DNA of 64,000 nt from Bdellovibrionaceae bacterium UBA1609 (GCA_002321895.1 DCMZ01000004.1:1-64000), one strand, 5' to 3'. Numbered from the stretch's first letter, positions 42,557 through 51,972 are shown. Translations and numbers: made by a program. The notes: a model not told the origin generated them from the letters alone.

Positions 42557-43000
42557 TTAAAAAGGGATCTCTTCGTCAGCATCGAAAGAAGGCTCTGGGC
42601 CAAAATCTTGAAACTCAACATTATTGCTAGAAGAATCAGAATTATAGTTACCAGCTCCAGAATTAGCATTGTTCCCACCTAGAAATTGCACGGTAGTCGC
42701 GACAATCTCTGTGGTGTAGCGCTTCTGGCCTTGTTGATCTTCCCAAGATCGTGTTTGTAAACGACCTTCTAGATAAACTTGGCGACCTTTCGATAGGTAC
42801 TTTCCGCAGATCTCTGCCGTCTTTCCCCAGACGACAACACGATGCCACTCTGTGCGCTCTTGTCGTTGTCCGTTCTTGTCATTCCATGTTTCACTAGTAG
42901 CAACACTTAAAGTGGCTACAGTATTTCCCGATGAAATTTGTCGCACTTCCGGATCTGCTCCGAGGCGTCCAATAATTATCGCTTTATTCACTCCAGACAT
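42557..43000 (-). CDS. ssb: Single-stranded DNA-binding protein
   Basis: A 147-residue protein with an OB-fold core ([16 protein letters not shown], and [23 protein letters not shown], split) and a flexible Gly/Asn/Ser linker ending in the conserved acidic tip DADEEIPF that recruits repair proteins. The ATG at 43000 is preceded by GGGGAG at a good spacing; the GTG at 43006 is less likely. It stands alone on the minus strand. Confidence 0.96.
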   Translation of the reverse strand: MSGVNKAIIIGRLGADPEVRQISSGNTVATLSVATSETWNDKNGQRQERTEWHRVVVWGKTAEICGKYLSKGRQVYLEGRLQTRSWEDQQGQKRYTTEIVATTVQFLGGNNANSGAGNYNSDSSSNNVEFQDFGPEPSFDADEEIPF

Positions 43001-43145
43001 ATTCACTCCCCAATTTTGATTGCATTGTTATTGCGTAGAACGACCTAAGATGCAATATCACAAAGGGTTTCCACCAAGATACAGTAGGTTAGAGTTGTTA
43101 ACGCGCTGAATAAGTGGGCATAATCCGGATCGGACCCAGTGGAAG

Positions 43146-44126
43146 TTAAAATTGAGCCAAAGGAGTGAGTCGGGTCTGGCGCATTCCAACCCCTTCCAAG
43201 CGAAATTGGTAGGTTTTTGCATTAGCGGTCTCGTTGATTTTCGCTTTGGAGTCATCAAACAAAAAGTCTATAGAATTGGCAATAAATGAGTCTTTTTGTT
43301 TAAGACGGTTCAATCGAGCCAGCTTCATGCGTAGATCCATACGCCGAAAGCGGGGAGTGATAGAACCCGGTTTTCTTCCAGCAGCAAAAGTCACTTGAAC
43401 ACTGCCTCGGGCTTGAAGGTAGATGTCGTTGTTAGGGGTACCCAGAACCACTTCATCCAGCTTAATCTCTCCTTCGGTCATCTCCCCCTTTAGAGTCACT
43501 TGAGAAAACTCTATGTCTGTAAGTACTAAGCTGGCCTGAGGAATATTTAAAGTCTCAAACTTAATAGGTTGGGAAGAGGTAATGTTAAAAGCTCCTTCCG
43601 GTTGATTTTTGAAACTTTGATCAACAACAAAGTCTCCTTGGCCTCCGATACGACCCGTGACTGTTATGGGGATGGGGGCCATGGGTGCAATCTCTTTAAG
43701 ATCTAAGCCGTTCAACTCAAAGGAGACCTCATGACCTGTAATTCCCTCGTCATCGGGCGTGTCGATAGTGAATTTCGTTGAAAGCTGACTGCCAAACAGT
43801 CCATCCACCTGCATTTTTCCACCGGGTTTAAGTTTTAACAAATCGAGAATGCTAGGCGAAAACCGGGCTGAGTTAGCTTCAATGCGTGGAAAGGATTGAG
43901 AATCTATGGATAAGCTTTCAACAGCTATTCCAGGGGTTGGTAAAAGATCTAAACTCATATTTTCAAAAGTTATAAAAACCTTGTTGTTGGTGGCTTGAGC
44001 TATTTTTGAAGAAACTTGGTCTCCTAAATCACTAAATGGGAAGAGCAGTGCTGCAAATAGCATAAGTGCTGAACAATAAAGTAAAAAATATTTCAATATG
44101 GTTTTAAAAAAAGCCTTTTTACTCAT
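43146..44126 (-). CDS. gspN: Type II secretion protein GspN
   Basis: A 326-residue protein with one N-terminal transmembrane helix (about residues 14-32) and a periplasmic strand-rich region with AsmA/GspN-like repeats (VFITFENMSLDLLPTPGIAVESLSI, split). It ends near FRLEGVGMRQTRLTPLAQF. GspN is present in some but not all systems, and its role is uncertain. It is the last gene of the gspL-M-N cluster and follows gspM by 12 bases. Confidence 0.88.
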   Translation of the reverse strand: MSKKAFFKTILKYFLLYCSALMLFAALLFPFSDLGDQVSSKIAQATNNKVFITFENMSLDLLPTPGIAVESLSIDSQSFPRIEANSARFSPSILDLLKLKPGGKMQVDGLFGSQLSTKFTIDTPDDEGITGHEVSFELNGLDLKEIAPMAPIPITVTGRIGGQGDFVVDQSFKNQPEGAFNITSSQPIKFETLNIPQASLVLTDIEFSQVTLKGEMTEGEIKLDEVVLGTPNNDIYLQARGSVQVTFAAGRKPGSITPRFRRMDLRMKLARLNRLKQKDSFIANSIDFLFDDSKAKINETANAKTYQFRLEGVGMRQTRLTPLAQF

Positions 44127-44138
44127 GCAATAGCCCTA

Positions 44139-44810
44139 TCAATTGGTGGAACGTCGAGTTCTTCTGCGTCGATTTGATTTGGAATCCTTTTTCTCATCTG
44201 ATTTAGGTAATGGCGGTAGGGAAATGTTTTTTAATGTATAAGTCACATTAAAATAATGATCGTCTTCAGCCGTTGCACTGAGATCCATTCCAGTAAGCTT
44301 TACATCTCGCATATTTTGCAATTCAAAAGCGATGTCTTTCACTTGCTTTACATTCAATGTCTTTAGTGAGATCGAAACACCCGCCACCTTGGATGATTTG
44401 GGAGCAAACTTAGGTTTATCATTACTTCCCGTCATTTCACCCAATTGATCCGGATTCAAATTGAATCGGTTCAAAGCCATTGTGACTTTGCTGCGAATAG
44501 CAGCCTCCGTTTGCGCTGGGGGTAAGTTGGGTAGGTTTCCCTCACTTTGGGCCTTTAAAAAATCACGGGTGAGATTTCTTTCATCTTCAAAGGTGAGCTG
44601 GAACTCGGAGGCATTCATGTAGTTTCCGATGGGAATCATAGCCATTAAAAAAATGACTAGGCCAATGCCGCCAAAAATAATGACTTTTTGAGTGGCCTGA
44701 GGCTGGACTTCGAACTTTTCTCGCAAAGTGAGGAACCAGTCTTGCTCTTGCAAGGTCTCCCATAATTCAGTGAACTTGGTTTGTAGGTTGTCTTTTAAGT
44801 CTTCCAACAT
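44139..44810 (-). CDS. gspM: Type II secretion protein GspM
   Basis: A 223-residue bitopic protein. One transmembrane helix lies near residues 44-62 (VIIFGGIGLVIFLMAMIP), with a periplasmic domain after it and a Ser/Arg/Lys-rich C-terminal tail. The length and position between gspL and gspN identify it. GspM stabilises GspL in the inner-membrane platform. It is 2 bases downstream of gspL, so it is probably translated together with it. Confidence 0.85.
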   Translation of the reverse strand: MLEDLKDNLQTKFTELWETLQEQDWFLTLREKFEVQPQATQKVIIFGGIGLVIFLMAMIPIGNYMNASEFQLTFEDERNLTRDFLKAQSEGNLPNLPPAQTEAAIRSKVTMALNRFNLNPDQLGEMTGSNDKPKFAPKSSKVAGVSISLKTLNVKQVKDIAFELQNMRDVKLTGMDLSATAEDDHYFNVTYTLKNISLPPLPKSDEKKDSKSNRRRRTRRSTN

Positions 44811-44812
44811 AA

Positions 44813-46501
44813 TTAAAGACCTCGTGATAGTCTGGAAGTTTTAAAGCTATAGGCGAATGATTTTTTTCCAGGTTTGGGAGTCACTTTTAGGGGAAGTTTT
44901 CTGATGGCTTTTTTCCGCGCGATACTTTTTAGGCCTGTTTCAAGTGCCTGCAAATTATCGCTCTGGTTGAGATAGCCAACGATTTGAACATCTTCATCTT
45001 TGATTTTGAGTTGAATGATATCCATTTGAATATTCCGTCCAGAGGGAACAGCTTTCGACAAAGAGGCCACTACATCTAGTGCTGAATTGATTTCTTCAAT
45101 CTTCTCTAAATCTTTCATTTTCGTTTTTAATTGTTTCTTATTTCTAATAAATTCTTGCACGGCTCGAGATGAAGCTCTTTTTATAGACTTTTCTTTTTTA
45201 GCAAGAGTTCGCAGATTATCTTGAGCTTCAAAGTAATTGGTTTCACTCATATTTGATTTTACACATGAATGAATCAGTAGAATGCAGAAGCCGGCCACTC
45301 CCATACGTATGGTACTTCCCCAACGTTCTTTGAATTTACCAAATCCGTGACTGCCTCGGGCAAATTCGCCCTTGAGAAAATTAGTCGCTGGATTTCTTGG
45401 TTTTTTAATACCTTCAATAGCTAAACCTAAAGCCACTCCGCCCGTGATGCTGTTGTAGCTGCTGGTTCGATTTCTAATCGTTGGAATTTCTGGAGCCAGT
45501 GGGTTGGTTGAAACCTCTGTTCTTTGTGTTAGGAATGGCCCCAAGTTTTTGACCTGCGAACCACCGCCGGTTATCGAACACTTGTTAATGGAAATATTGA
45601 GTTCACTTTCAATTTCCATGTAGGTCAACTTTAAGCGTTTACCGAATTGAGCCAATGGTTCTTCTAGCGTATTAGAAAAAGCAGCTTGGGCTTCCGTTGC
45701 ACCTTCTGTAGAAATGAGGATAAAACTTTTGGATTCAAGCTCTTTAAATGCCTCAGATAAAGGAATGTTGTATTTCTTATGAACTTCAGTGGCTAAGTTT
45801 CTTGCTCCCCAGCCCAGTGTCCGGCAGGTCAGTAACTCTTTGTTTTGATAGATCATGAGTAAAGTTTTACTTCGTCCAATGTGCAATAAGGCACCGGCGT
45901 CCAGGCGAGACGGGATTTCAGAGGATTCATTTTCCTCCTCATCATCTTCGGCTAGGGTGTCGACTCGGTCCACTAGATCCGTTCTCTGGGGAGGCAGGTC
46001 ATTCCAATTTTCAAATAAATTGGAGTAGGCGAGAGTTTCACAGCTTAAAATTGAGGGTTCAAAGCCGGAGTCCTTGCAGGCTTGGAGTGATTCTTCAATC
46101 TGCTCCCTTGGAGTAATAGAAGCCAAAACATTGGCCCCAGTGCCGGATTGATAGGAAAGTACTTTTGCATCAAAAATGGCATTCTCTGGCGTAAAGGGAA
46201 CATCATCTTCAATTTCAAGGGGCAGGGCCCTTTGAATACTGTGACGCTCCTTAAACGGAAAGAAGGTTCTACGATGGGTGACGTAGTTCTGATTAATAGC
46301 CACATTAAATGTGACCTTCTCTAAATCTATATGAGCTAGATAATTGCGTAAAATATCTATGATAATAATATCATCATCAGTATTGGGCTGAGCAGACAGT
46401 GGAAACTCTTGGTAGTTAACCAAAGTTGCGCCGCTAGAGCTCGGCTCCACCTCTGCCACTTTTATGCTATGGGAACCAATATCGATACCAATGGAAGTCA
46501 T
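44813..46501 (-). CDS. gspL: Type II secretion protein GspL (PilM-like actin fold)
   Basis: A 562-residue platform protein. The cytoplasmic N-terminal part is an ASKHA/PilM-like domain beginning SIGIDIGSHSIKVAEVE and including the ITGGGSQVK segment. A transmembrane helix lies near residues 395-412, followed by a helical linker and a periplasmic PilN-like domain. GspL connects the ATPase GspE to the membrane. It is the first gene of the second gsp cluster and stands 1.5 kb from gspK, with queE and a DOMON-like gene on the plus strand between. Confidence 0.9.
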   Translation of the reverse strand: MTSIGIDIGSHSIKVAEVEPSSSGATLVNYQEFPLSAQPNTDDDIIIIDILRNYLAHIDLEKVTFNVAINQNYVTHRRTFFPFKERHSIQRALPLEIEDDVPFTPENAIFDAKVLSYQSGTGANVLASITPREQIEESLQACKDSGFEPSILSCETLAYSNLFENWNDLPPQRTDLVDRVDTLAEDDEEENESSEIPSRLDAGALLHIGRSKTLLMIYQNKELLTCRTLGWGARNLATEVHKKYNIPLSEAFKELESKSFILISTEGATEAQAAFSNTLEEPLAQFGKRLKLTYMEIESELNISINKCSITGGGSQVKNLGPFLTQRTEVSTNPLAPEIPTIRNRTSSYNSITGGVALGLAIEGIKKPRNPATNFLKGEFARGSHGFGKFKERWGSTIRMGVAGFCILLIHSCVKSNMSETNYFEAQDNLRTLAKKEKSIKRASSRAVQEFIRNKKQLKTKMKDLEKIEEINSALDVVASLSKAVPSGRNIQMDIIQLKIKDEDVQIVGYLNQSDNLQALETGLKSIARKKAIRKLPLKVTPKPGKKSFAYSFKTSRLSRGL

Positions 46502-46663
46502 AGATTAAGGGCCTTTCGCTGAGAAAAGTTTAGCATTTTGATAGAGAAAAAACAGTCTTATAAGGGGTTTACTATGATTCACCTATTTGCCTCTGGACCT
46601 ATGTCTCAGTCCTATAGTTTTTATTTAAATTATGGAGTAGATTTTTAAGCAGGGGAGAGCTTA

Positions 46664-47197
46664 ATGAGTCAATTTCATTTTCAGTTATCGTGTTTTCAGT
46701 CGCCTTTAGGGCCCAACTCTGGATTGCTCGCAGATGTTTCAATGCGACCAAGCAATCGGTTGGAATTTACTTTTAATATTACGACCGGTTCGCAGGTGGT
46801 TTTGCCGCGACCAGTATCTGGACCGAGCCGAAGTGATGGGTTATGGCAAGGAACTTGTTTCGAGTTATTTCTAGGCATGGAAGATGAAAGCTATATTGAA
46901 GTGAACGTATCCCCAAATGGACAATACAATCATTACTATTTTTTAAGCTATCGTGAGAGAGCCCCAGAGAAGAGTGATCCTGTCCGTAAAATACATTCGC
47001 GGTTTTTTGACTTTGGTGATCATATGCGCTGCTTTGGAGCGATAGAGTTTGACCCTCAGTTTAAGTTTAATCATTTACATAGTATTCATCCTACGGCGGT
47101 CATTGAGTTTAAAGAGGGTTTGACTTATTGGGCAACCAATCATCCGCTCGACAAACCAGATTTCCACTTTCGAGATTGTTGGACCATACTGGACTAG
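46664..47197 (+). CDS. DOMON-like domain protein
   Basis: A 177-residue single-domain protein with no signal peptide. The core LWQGTCFELFLGMEDESYIEVNVSPNGQYNHYYFLSY (quoted in pieces: LWQGTCFELFLG, YIEVNVSPNGQYN) matches DOMON-like domains, a beta-sandwich related to carbohydrate-binding modules found in cyanobacteria and proteobacteria. The ligand is unknown. It lies between gspL (divergent) and queE (same strand). Confidence 0.75.
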   Translation: MSQFHFQLSCFQSPLGPNSGLLADVSMRPSNRLEFTFNITTGSQVVLPRPVSGPSRSDGLWQGTCFELFLGMEDESYIEVNVSPNGQYNHYYFLSYRERAPEKSDPVRKIHSRFFDFGDHMRCFGAIEFDPQFKFNHLHSIHPTAVIEFKEGLTYWATNHPLDKPDFHFRDCWTILD

Positions 47198-47251
47198 AGC
47201 CCATGAAAAACTCACCATTGCACACTTGATATAGGTTGGTACACTTAGCCT

Positions 47252-47995
47252 ATGATAGTTAGCGTGTTTGAAGGTAAACCACAGATCTTTTTAACTGAAC
47301 AGGGTGAAGGGCCATCTATGGGCCAGCCTGCGGTTTTTTTGCGGTTGAGTGGGTGCAATCTGTTTTGTCATTGGTGCGACACGGATTTCACGTGGAACTG
47401 GCAGGGGACACTTTTTAAGCATGAGAAGGATGCACTGCCGGGGTATAAAAAGTTCGAAAAGAAGAACTTTCAGCAAGATATGACAAATGATCAACTACTC
47501 AGTCAATTGGAGATGGTCTCCGAGACACCTCGATTGGTGGTCACCGGTGGTGAACCACTCCTGCAAGAGGCTTTATTGTTAGAGCTTCTTAAAAAGCTTC
47601 AGGTTAAAGTTCCGCAATTGAAAATAGAAATTGAAACCAATGGAACTAAAAATCCTTCTAGGGAATTTTTTAAATTACCAGTCCATTTTAATGTTTCCCC
47701 AAAGCTATCCAACTCGAAAATCCCAAAAAACTTGAGGATCAAGGCCCATGTTTTGCGGTCTTTTATCGACTATCCTGATGCGATCTTTAAGTTTGTGATT
47801 AAAACTCAGGACGATATCAAGGAATTACAGCAACTATTGCTTGAGCAGAAAATACCAGCTGAGAAAGTTTGGGTGATGCCATGTGGAACCGATGTGCCAT
47901 CGATGGATGAGATTGCACCTTGGCTGCAAGAAGAGGCTGATTACGCTCGGTGGAACTACTCAGACCGCTTACATATCCGCAAAAATATCCCTTAA
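47252..47995 (+). CDS. queE: 7-carboxy-7-deazaguanine synthase QueE
   Basis: A 247-residue radical-SAM enzyme that makes the 7-deazaguanine ring precursor of queuosine. The cluster motif is C35-NLF-C39-HW-C42 (CxxxCxxC), and the family's early EGEG and later VTGGEPLLQ are present. It follows the DOMON-like gene on the same strand and converges on gspK, with 15 bases between the stop codons. Other queuosine genes are not in the window. Confidence 0.94.
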   Translation: MIVSVFEGKPQIFLTEQGEGPSMGQPAVFLRLSGCNLFCHWCDTDFTWNWQGTLFKHEKDALPGYKKFEKKNFQQDMTNDQLLSQLEMVSETPRLVVTGGEPLLQEALLLELLKKLQVKVPQLKIEIETNGTKNPSREFFKLPVHFNVSPKLSNSKIPKNLRIKAHVLRSFIDYPDAIFKFVIKTQDDIKELQQLLLEQKIPAEKVWVMPCGTDVPSMDEIAPWLQEEADYARWNYSDRLHIRKNIP

Positions 47996-48010
47996 GGCAC
48001 TTGGTCCTTT

Positions 48011-49330
48011 TTAATGTTCGCTCCAGTGCACGACCTGTGGACGTCCTTGTATGGTTTTTTGCGGAGTATTTGTGGTGCCTGAACCTGAATCGCCTTGGCC
48101 ATCACCGTCACCTTGGTCGTCGCCTTGGCCATCACCATCACCTTGGTCGTCGCCTTGGCCTTCATCTTCATTTTGGCCATCTTCTTTGGCCTGCTCATCA
48201 AGCAATGTCACGAGATTCTCTTTTAAGGAATCAAAGTCATAGGTGACGGCTTGGATTTCACGATAGGTATTTTTTTCTTGCCCGGTTGATACGATTCGAA
48301 AATTGTACTTCTCTCCAAAGAATAGGGGCATACCAGCTTCATTGAAGTCTTCAGTGTTTACATTTGTTTCAGTATCTAAAAACTCGAGAAACTCATCTTC
48401 ATTTTTAAAGGTACCACCAGCATCTTTGTCGTTACGCCTGGTTATGATTTGGTCGGCAACTTCTTCGTCTATTTGGGCGTCAATCGCTATAAGGACGGCC
48501 TTAGTTGCCGAATTGACATTGATGCCACTCACTCCATAAATGGTCACTCGATCTTTGAGAATTCGATAGAATTCGGGGTTCATGCCCGCGACCAGTTTTA
48601 TTTCGTCCATAGTTCGAAAAGGAGCGCTCGGGGGAATTTGGCCTGCATCTTCTATCACAGAATAGAGTGTGCTTTCTGCTCCACCTGAGATTTTTTGGTC
48701 ATCGACATCAACCCAGTCAGTAATGTTGTCGATGAGCTCTTCAAAGTCTGTAGAACCATATCTCTCCTCAAAACCGTCATCATTTTGAATTTTGTCTTCG
48801 AATATTTGTAAGATTTGATTGCGAGTCGCTGTGGCTAACCTTTTTGAAGGGGAGCCTAAGGCATTGATATCAATCTTTTGCCCCTCGTCTTCAATGGACA
48901 AAAAGAATTTTGATTTCATAAATGATTCTTCGGTATTCTTCTCAATCTGTGAGCGTTCAACAGCATTCAACCCATCGGGGATTGTGGGAGGCCATTCAAA
49001 AGGGAACTGCCAAATGAGATCAAGAATCTCTCCTTGTTCACCCAGTTTATCACCGACCTGAGCTTTGGCTTTTTGGTAGAGCAGTATTCTTAATAAACCT
49101 AGTTCCGCCCCAGCTCGGGCCGCATAATAGGCGCGAATTCGATTCACACTCTGAGTAGAAACACTGTATTCAAGTGTGGTGACTTGGGCTAAATCTAGAG
49201 CTAAGGGTAAAATCACATTGAGCGCAGCGAGAGTCATAATGAGCGCGATGCCTTGGCGGTTACTCACGGGCCTCTTCAGTCGATTCAAAAATCTTCGTGA
49301 CAGAAGTTTGATGTGATCTTTAGTTTTCAT
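48011..49330 (-). CDS. gspK: Type II secretion minor pseudopilin GspK
   Basis: A 439-residue protein. The pseudopilin leader ends RQG before IALIMTLAALNVILPLALDL, with no Glu at position 5, as is usual for GspK. The folded domain includes two helical parts and DIN-ALGSPS and TDFEELIDNITDWVDVDD segments, seen in the family. The C-terminus is unusual: a stretch of repeated Gly/Asp/Gln (GDGDGQGDDQ) encoded by a 30-base tandem repeat at 48091-48150. The ATG at 49330 overlaps the end of gspJ by 11 bases. It caps the pseudopilus with GspI and GspJ. Confidence 0.9.
   Translation of the reverse strand: MKTKDHIKLLSRRFLNRLKRPVSNRQGIALIMTLAALNVILPLALDLAQVTTLEYSVSTQSVNRIRAYYAARAGAELGLLRILLYQKAKAQVGDKLGEQGEILDLIWQFPFEWPPTIPDGLNAVERSQIEKNTEESFMKSKFFLSIEDEGQKIDINALGSPSKRLATATRNQILQIFEDKIQNDDGFEERYGSTDFEELIDNITDWVDVDDQKISGGAESTLYSVIEDAGQIPPSAPFRTMDEIKLVAGMNPEFYRILKDRVTIYGVSGINVNSATKAVLIAIDAQIDEEVADQIITRRNDKDAGGTFKNEDEFLEFLDTETNVNTEDFNEAGMPLFFGEKYNFRIVSTGQEKNTYREIQAVTYDFDSLKENLVTLLDEQAKEDGQNEDEGQGDDQGDGDGQGDDQGDGDGQGDSGSGTTNTPQKTIQGRPQVVHWSEH
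48091..48150. repeat. 30-base tandem repeat in the gspK 3' end
   Basis: Two adjoining 30-base units (48091-48120 and 48121-48150) differ at one position (G or A at the seventeenth base). A third, partial copy starts at 48151. They encode Gly/Asp/Gln repeats at the C-terminus of GspK. The copy number could vary between strains. Confidence 0.85.
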
Positions 49331-50324
49331 CACCAGAACCTTCTTCATCGTCATCGGAGCCACTTGTTGATTGGCCCTGCTGTTGGGTTTGTGCTGAAGT
49401 GTCTACCTTTTTATCTTGAGGGTTATTCTGAAAGCGAATGGCTGCGACAAGGTTGAATCCGTACTCCTTAGGATTTCCTTTTTGATCTTTCTCCTTTGGA
49501 TTCAGGACAATAAGTTTGGCTTCCACCGCTCCAGGAAAATGATTTTTAATCTTTTCGTCTTGGCTCTCTCGACTATTCCAGTTGGCACGCCATTCATCTC
49601 GTTCACTATCATAAAAACGCATTTCAAACGTCTCAATGTTTTCTAAGAGAACTGTTTTTTGGCCACCTTCTTCTGGTTTGTCGTCCACATAGTTCGACAC
49701 ACGGCGAAGCAAACATTTACTGGATTCCTTTTTATTCAGGCGTCCTTTGCAAGTTTCTATTGTGTAGCTGATTTCTGCCAATGAACTTGCGGGTTCTTCG
49801 GGATTAATCTGAATGTTGTTTAACGAAGTGAAATGAATTTCATTGGCTTCACCGATAAAAAAGGCCGTATCTTTTCTTAATGGTCGGGTTTTAAATCGTT
49901 CATCATTTGGGTCAATTTGCGTTCCCGGGGCGGTGCTGGTGGTTTGTGTGGCTGTGGCTGGATCATCAGGATTGGCTGGATCATCGGCGCTGGCGTCTTC
50001 TTGTTGGTTTGCTGACTGCGTAGGATTGGTGGCGTTGCGATTTTTGTTTAACTTTTTTTCGGCGGCCTGTCTGCGAGCGATTTGAGCCTGATTAAATAGT
50101 TCCGTATGGAAATCCTGGTAGTTAAAGGCGCGATTTATATCCGCTTCAACCACACGCAAAGCATCTCGAATCACAGCCCCAGCAGCAATTTCTTTATCCA
50201 CTTTGCCTCGACGGCGCGTCCCTTCCTGGATAGCGATGGCTGTATAGGTACTCAAAACGGCCAAAATAGCAATAGAGATCATCAGCTCAAGGAGAGTCAT
50301 GCCTGTAGAGTTTCGTAAGCTCAA
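49320..50324 (-). CDS. gspJ: Type II secretion minor pseudopilin GspJ
   Basis: A 334-residue protein with a prepilin leader MSLRNSTG before MTLLELMISIAIL, including Glu5. The processed residue +1 is Met rather than Phe. An extra low-complexity stretch (about residues 95-150, rich in Asn, Gln, Thr, Ala and Pro) makes it longer than usual. The C-terminus is rich in Gln and Ser. It overlaps gspI by 4 bases. Confidence 0.88.
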   Translation of the reverse strand: MSLRNSTGMTLLELMISIAILAVLSTYTAIAIQEGTRRRGKVDKEIAAGAVIRDALRVVEADINRAFNYQDFHTELFNQAQIARRQAAEKKLNKNRNATNPTQSANQQEDASADDPANPDDPATATQTTSTAPGTQIDPNDERFKTRPLRKDTAFFIGEANEIHFTSLNNIQINPEEPASSLAEISYTIETCKGRLNKKESSKCLLRRVSNYVDDKPEEGGQKTVLLENIETFEMRFYDSERDEWRANWNSRESQDEKIKNHFPGAVEAKLIVLNPKEKDQKGNPKEYGFNLVAAIRFQNNPQDKKVDTSAQTQQQGQSTSGSDDDEEGSGDEN

Positions 50325-50833
50325 CTGCCACCGCCTGTTAGGGTGAGTTGTTGTTCGTAATCTACAATATAAGTGGCTGCCGAGTATTTAACTTCCTTCT
50401 TATTAGGTAGTTGAACCACCACCGTAACTTTAACCTCAGTTACGGATTTGTTAAAAAACTCCTGCATTTGACTGATTACGGTCAGCACTATTTCTGGTAC
50501 AGATGCTTCATCCTCTCCAGCTACAAATGCTGATCTCAAGTCAGGCATCACAAATTCTTTGCTTTCCAATATCCATTTATAGTTAGGATACTCATCACCG
50601 AAATCACCAGAATCCTCTTCGGGGAGCTGTTGCGCTCGTTTGCCAGAATATTTTAGGACGGTCTCGGCCATCTTTCTTTCCAACAAAAAAGCCACATTGT
50701 TATTGAGTTTTGACTTTCGAACTCGAGTTAAATTTCCAGACCAAGCGATGGATAAGGTGATCATAGCAAAGGTTAAAATCACAGAAGCAACGAGCACTTC
50801 CAATAAGCTAAATCCTCTTTGGTTTCTGATCAT
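50321..50833 (-). CDS. gspI: Type II secretion minor pseudopilin GspI
   Basis: A 170-residue protein with leader MIRNQRG before FSLLEVLVASVIL, containing the canonical Phe+1 and Glu5. The rest has the GspI-type pattern (LLERKMAETVLKYSGKRAQQ) and a small strand-rich C-terminal part. GspI forms the tip with GspJ and GspK. The ATGA overlaps with gspH (4 bases) and gspJ (4 bases) suggest linked translation. Confidence 0.88.
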   Translation of the reverse strand: MIRNQRGFSLLEVLVASVILTFAMITLSIAWSGNLTRVRKSKLNNNVAFLLERKMAETVLKYSGKRAQQLPEEDSGDFGDEYPNYKWILESKEFVMPDLRSAFVAGEDEASVPEIVLTVISQMQEFFNKSVTEVKVTVVVQLPNKKEVKYSAATYIVDYEQQLTLTGGGS

Positions 50834-51450
50834 CGGGATCTCACTTCTTTGAGGGTTATTCTTTTCCCGACCAAGTCAGATTGTCCGCTCATTGGGTTTG
50901 TAACCAAGGTCCATTTTTTTTCTTCTTTATAGGAGAGGTGTATGGCTGCTTCATCCACCATGCCCTGGGGTAAGAAATAGATATAGGCACGACCTTCTCT
51001 AATGGGCTCTTTTCTCCGTGTGAGTTCCACTTCATCCACTTTTACAATTTCTGGAAAGGTTTTAATTTCTTTAAAAATACGATCATCCATCTCGTAGACT
51101 GTGGCGTCGCCTTGACCATCTGCTGATGCTACTGGTTCAGATTCAAGCACAATCCCACTTACGGCACTTCTTTCGACCCAATAGCGTTGTCCGATACCAT
51201 CTAATTTATTGATGTCTAAATCAATCACCAGACGGTAAGTGGTGTTGTAGAGTTTAGCTTGATATTGAACTTGTTTAGTGACCAGAGAGAAATTGTTAAC
51301 AAACCGTCTTGCATCTCGGCCGGGGTCTGCCAATTTAGTGATCATAAAGCCACTCATAGCTACGACCACAACTAAAACAATCATCACTTCAAGAAGAGTG
51401 AATCCGGCAGAATGAGCTTGAGGGACCTTCCTCTTTGGTAAACGACTCAT
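50830..51450 (-). CDS. gspH: Type II secretion minor pseudopilin GspH
   Basis: A 206-residue protein. The processed region starts FTLLEVMIVLVVVVAMSGF after a leader ending HSAG; both Phe+1 and Glu5 are present. The start is uncertain: ATG at 51450 gives a 16-residue leader with a distant GAGG, while starts at 51498 or 51516 give longer leaders. GspH is the pseudopilin placed next to the tip. The gene follows gspG in the same direction. Confidence 0.82.
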   Translation of the reverse strand: MSRLPKRKVPQAHSAGFTLLEVMIVLVVVVAMSGFMITKLADPGRDARRFVNNFSLVTKQVQYQAKLYNTTYRLVIDLDINKLDGIGQRYWVERSAVSGIVLESEPVASADGQGDATVYEMDDRIFKEIKTFPEIVKVDEVELTRRKEPIREGRAYIYFLPQGMVDEAAIHLSYKEEKKWTLVTNPMSGQSDLVGKRITLKEVRSR

Positions 51451-51537
51451 CCAGTCATTATCCTCAGCAATAGCCAAATATGCAAACACCACTTCCATGG
51501 AAGTGGTGCCTTGCATTGATTAAAATGTAAGTGAGAA

Positions 51538-51972
51538 TTAATTATCGGCCTGGTCGTCAGAAGAAGTACATGCACTTCCGCTACAAATATCGTCTTTGGT
51601 CCCATCTTTTCGGTCGGGTCCGTTGGAAATAAGCATATAAGCGCCATCCACTTCTTCGTAATAAAGTTCACGCTTCCAAGGATCTTTTGGAAGTTGCTTA
51701 AGATAAGGATCTGGACCCCAATCTTCACAGGCATCACCAGGAGCATTCATTAGAGCATCTAAGCCCTCATCTGATGTAGGGTAATACCCACAGTCAGTGT
51801 AATACATATCTAATGCTTGGCCGACTTGGTTGAGTTGAATTTTAGCTTGTCGCAAGTTGGCTTTTTCAAGTCGATCTTGAACAGCAACAACAAGAACTGA
51901 TGAAAGTCCTCCAACGATCACAAGCACAATCATAATTTCTAACAGCGTCATACCTTTTTGGTTTCTTAACAT
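51538..51972 (-). CDS. gspG: Type II secretion major pseudopilin GspG
   Basis: A 144-residue pilin-like protein with leader MLRNQKG before MTLLEIMIVLVIVGGLSSVL; Glu5 is present but residue +1 is Met instead of Phe. The body has the conserved YYPTSDEGLDALMNAP and WGPDPYLKQLPKDPWKR (split). The C-terminal loop DGTKDDICSGSACTSSD has two extra cysteines that could form a disulfide. The calcium-binding loop is in the usual place. The major pseudopilin builds the secretion pseudopilus. Confidence 0.93.
   Translation of the reverse strand: MLRNQKGMTLLEIMIVLVIVGGLSSVLVVAVQDRLEKANLRQAKIQLNQVGQALDMYYTDCGYYPTSDEGLDALMNAPGDACEDWGPDPYLKQLPKDPWKRELYYEEVDGAYMLISNGPDRKDGTKDDICSGSACTSSDDQADN

Noticed and set aside
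48091..48150. Repeats at 48.1 kb considered as a CRISPR array
   Set aside because: The units adjoin without spacers and encode the GspK tail in frame.
47950..48246. His/Leu/Gly-rich plus-strand frame over the gspK 3' end
   Set aside because: It is the reverse of the GspK tandem repeat and has no start signal.
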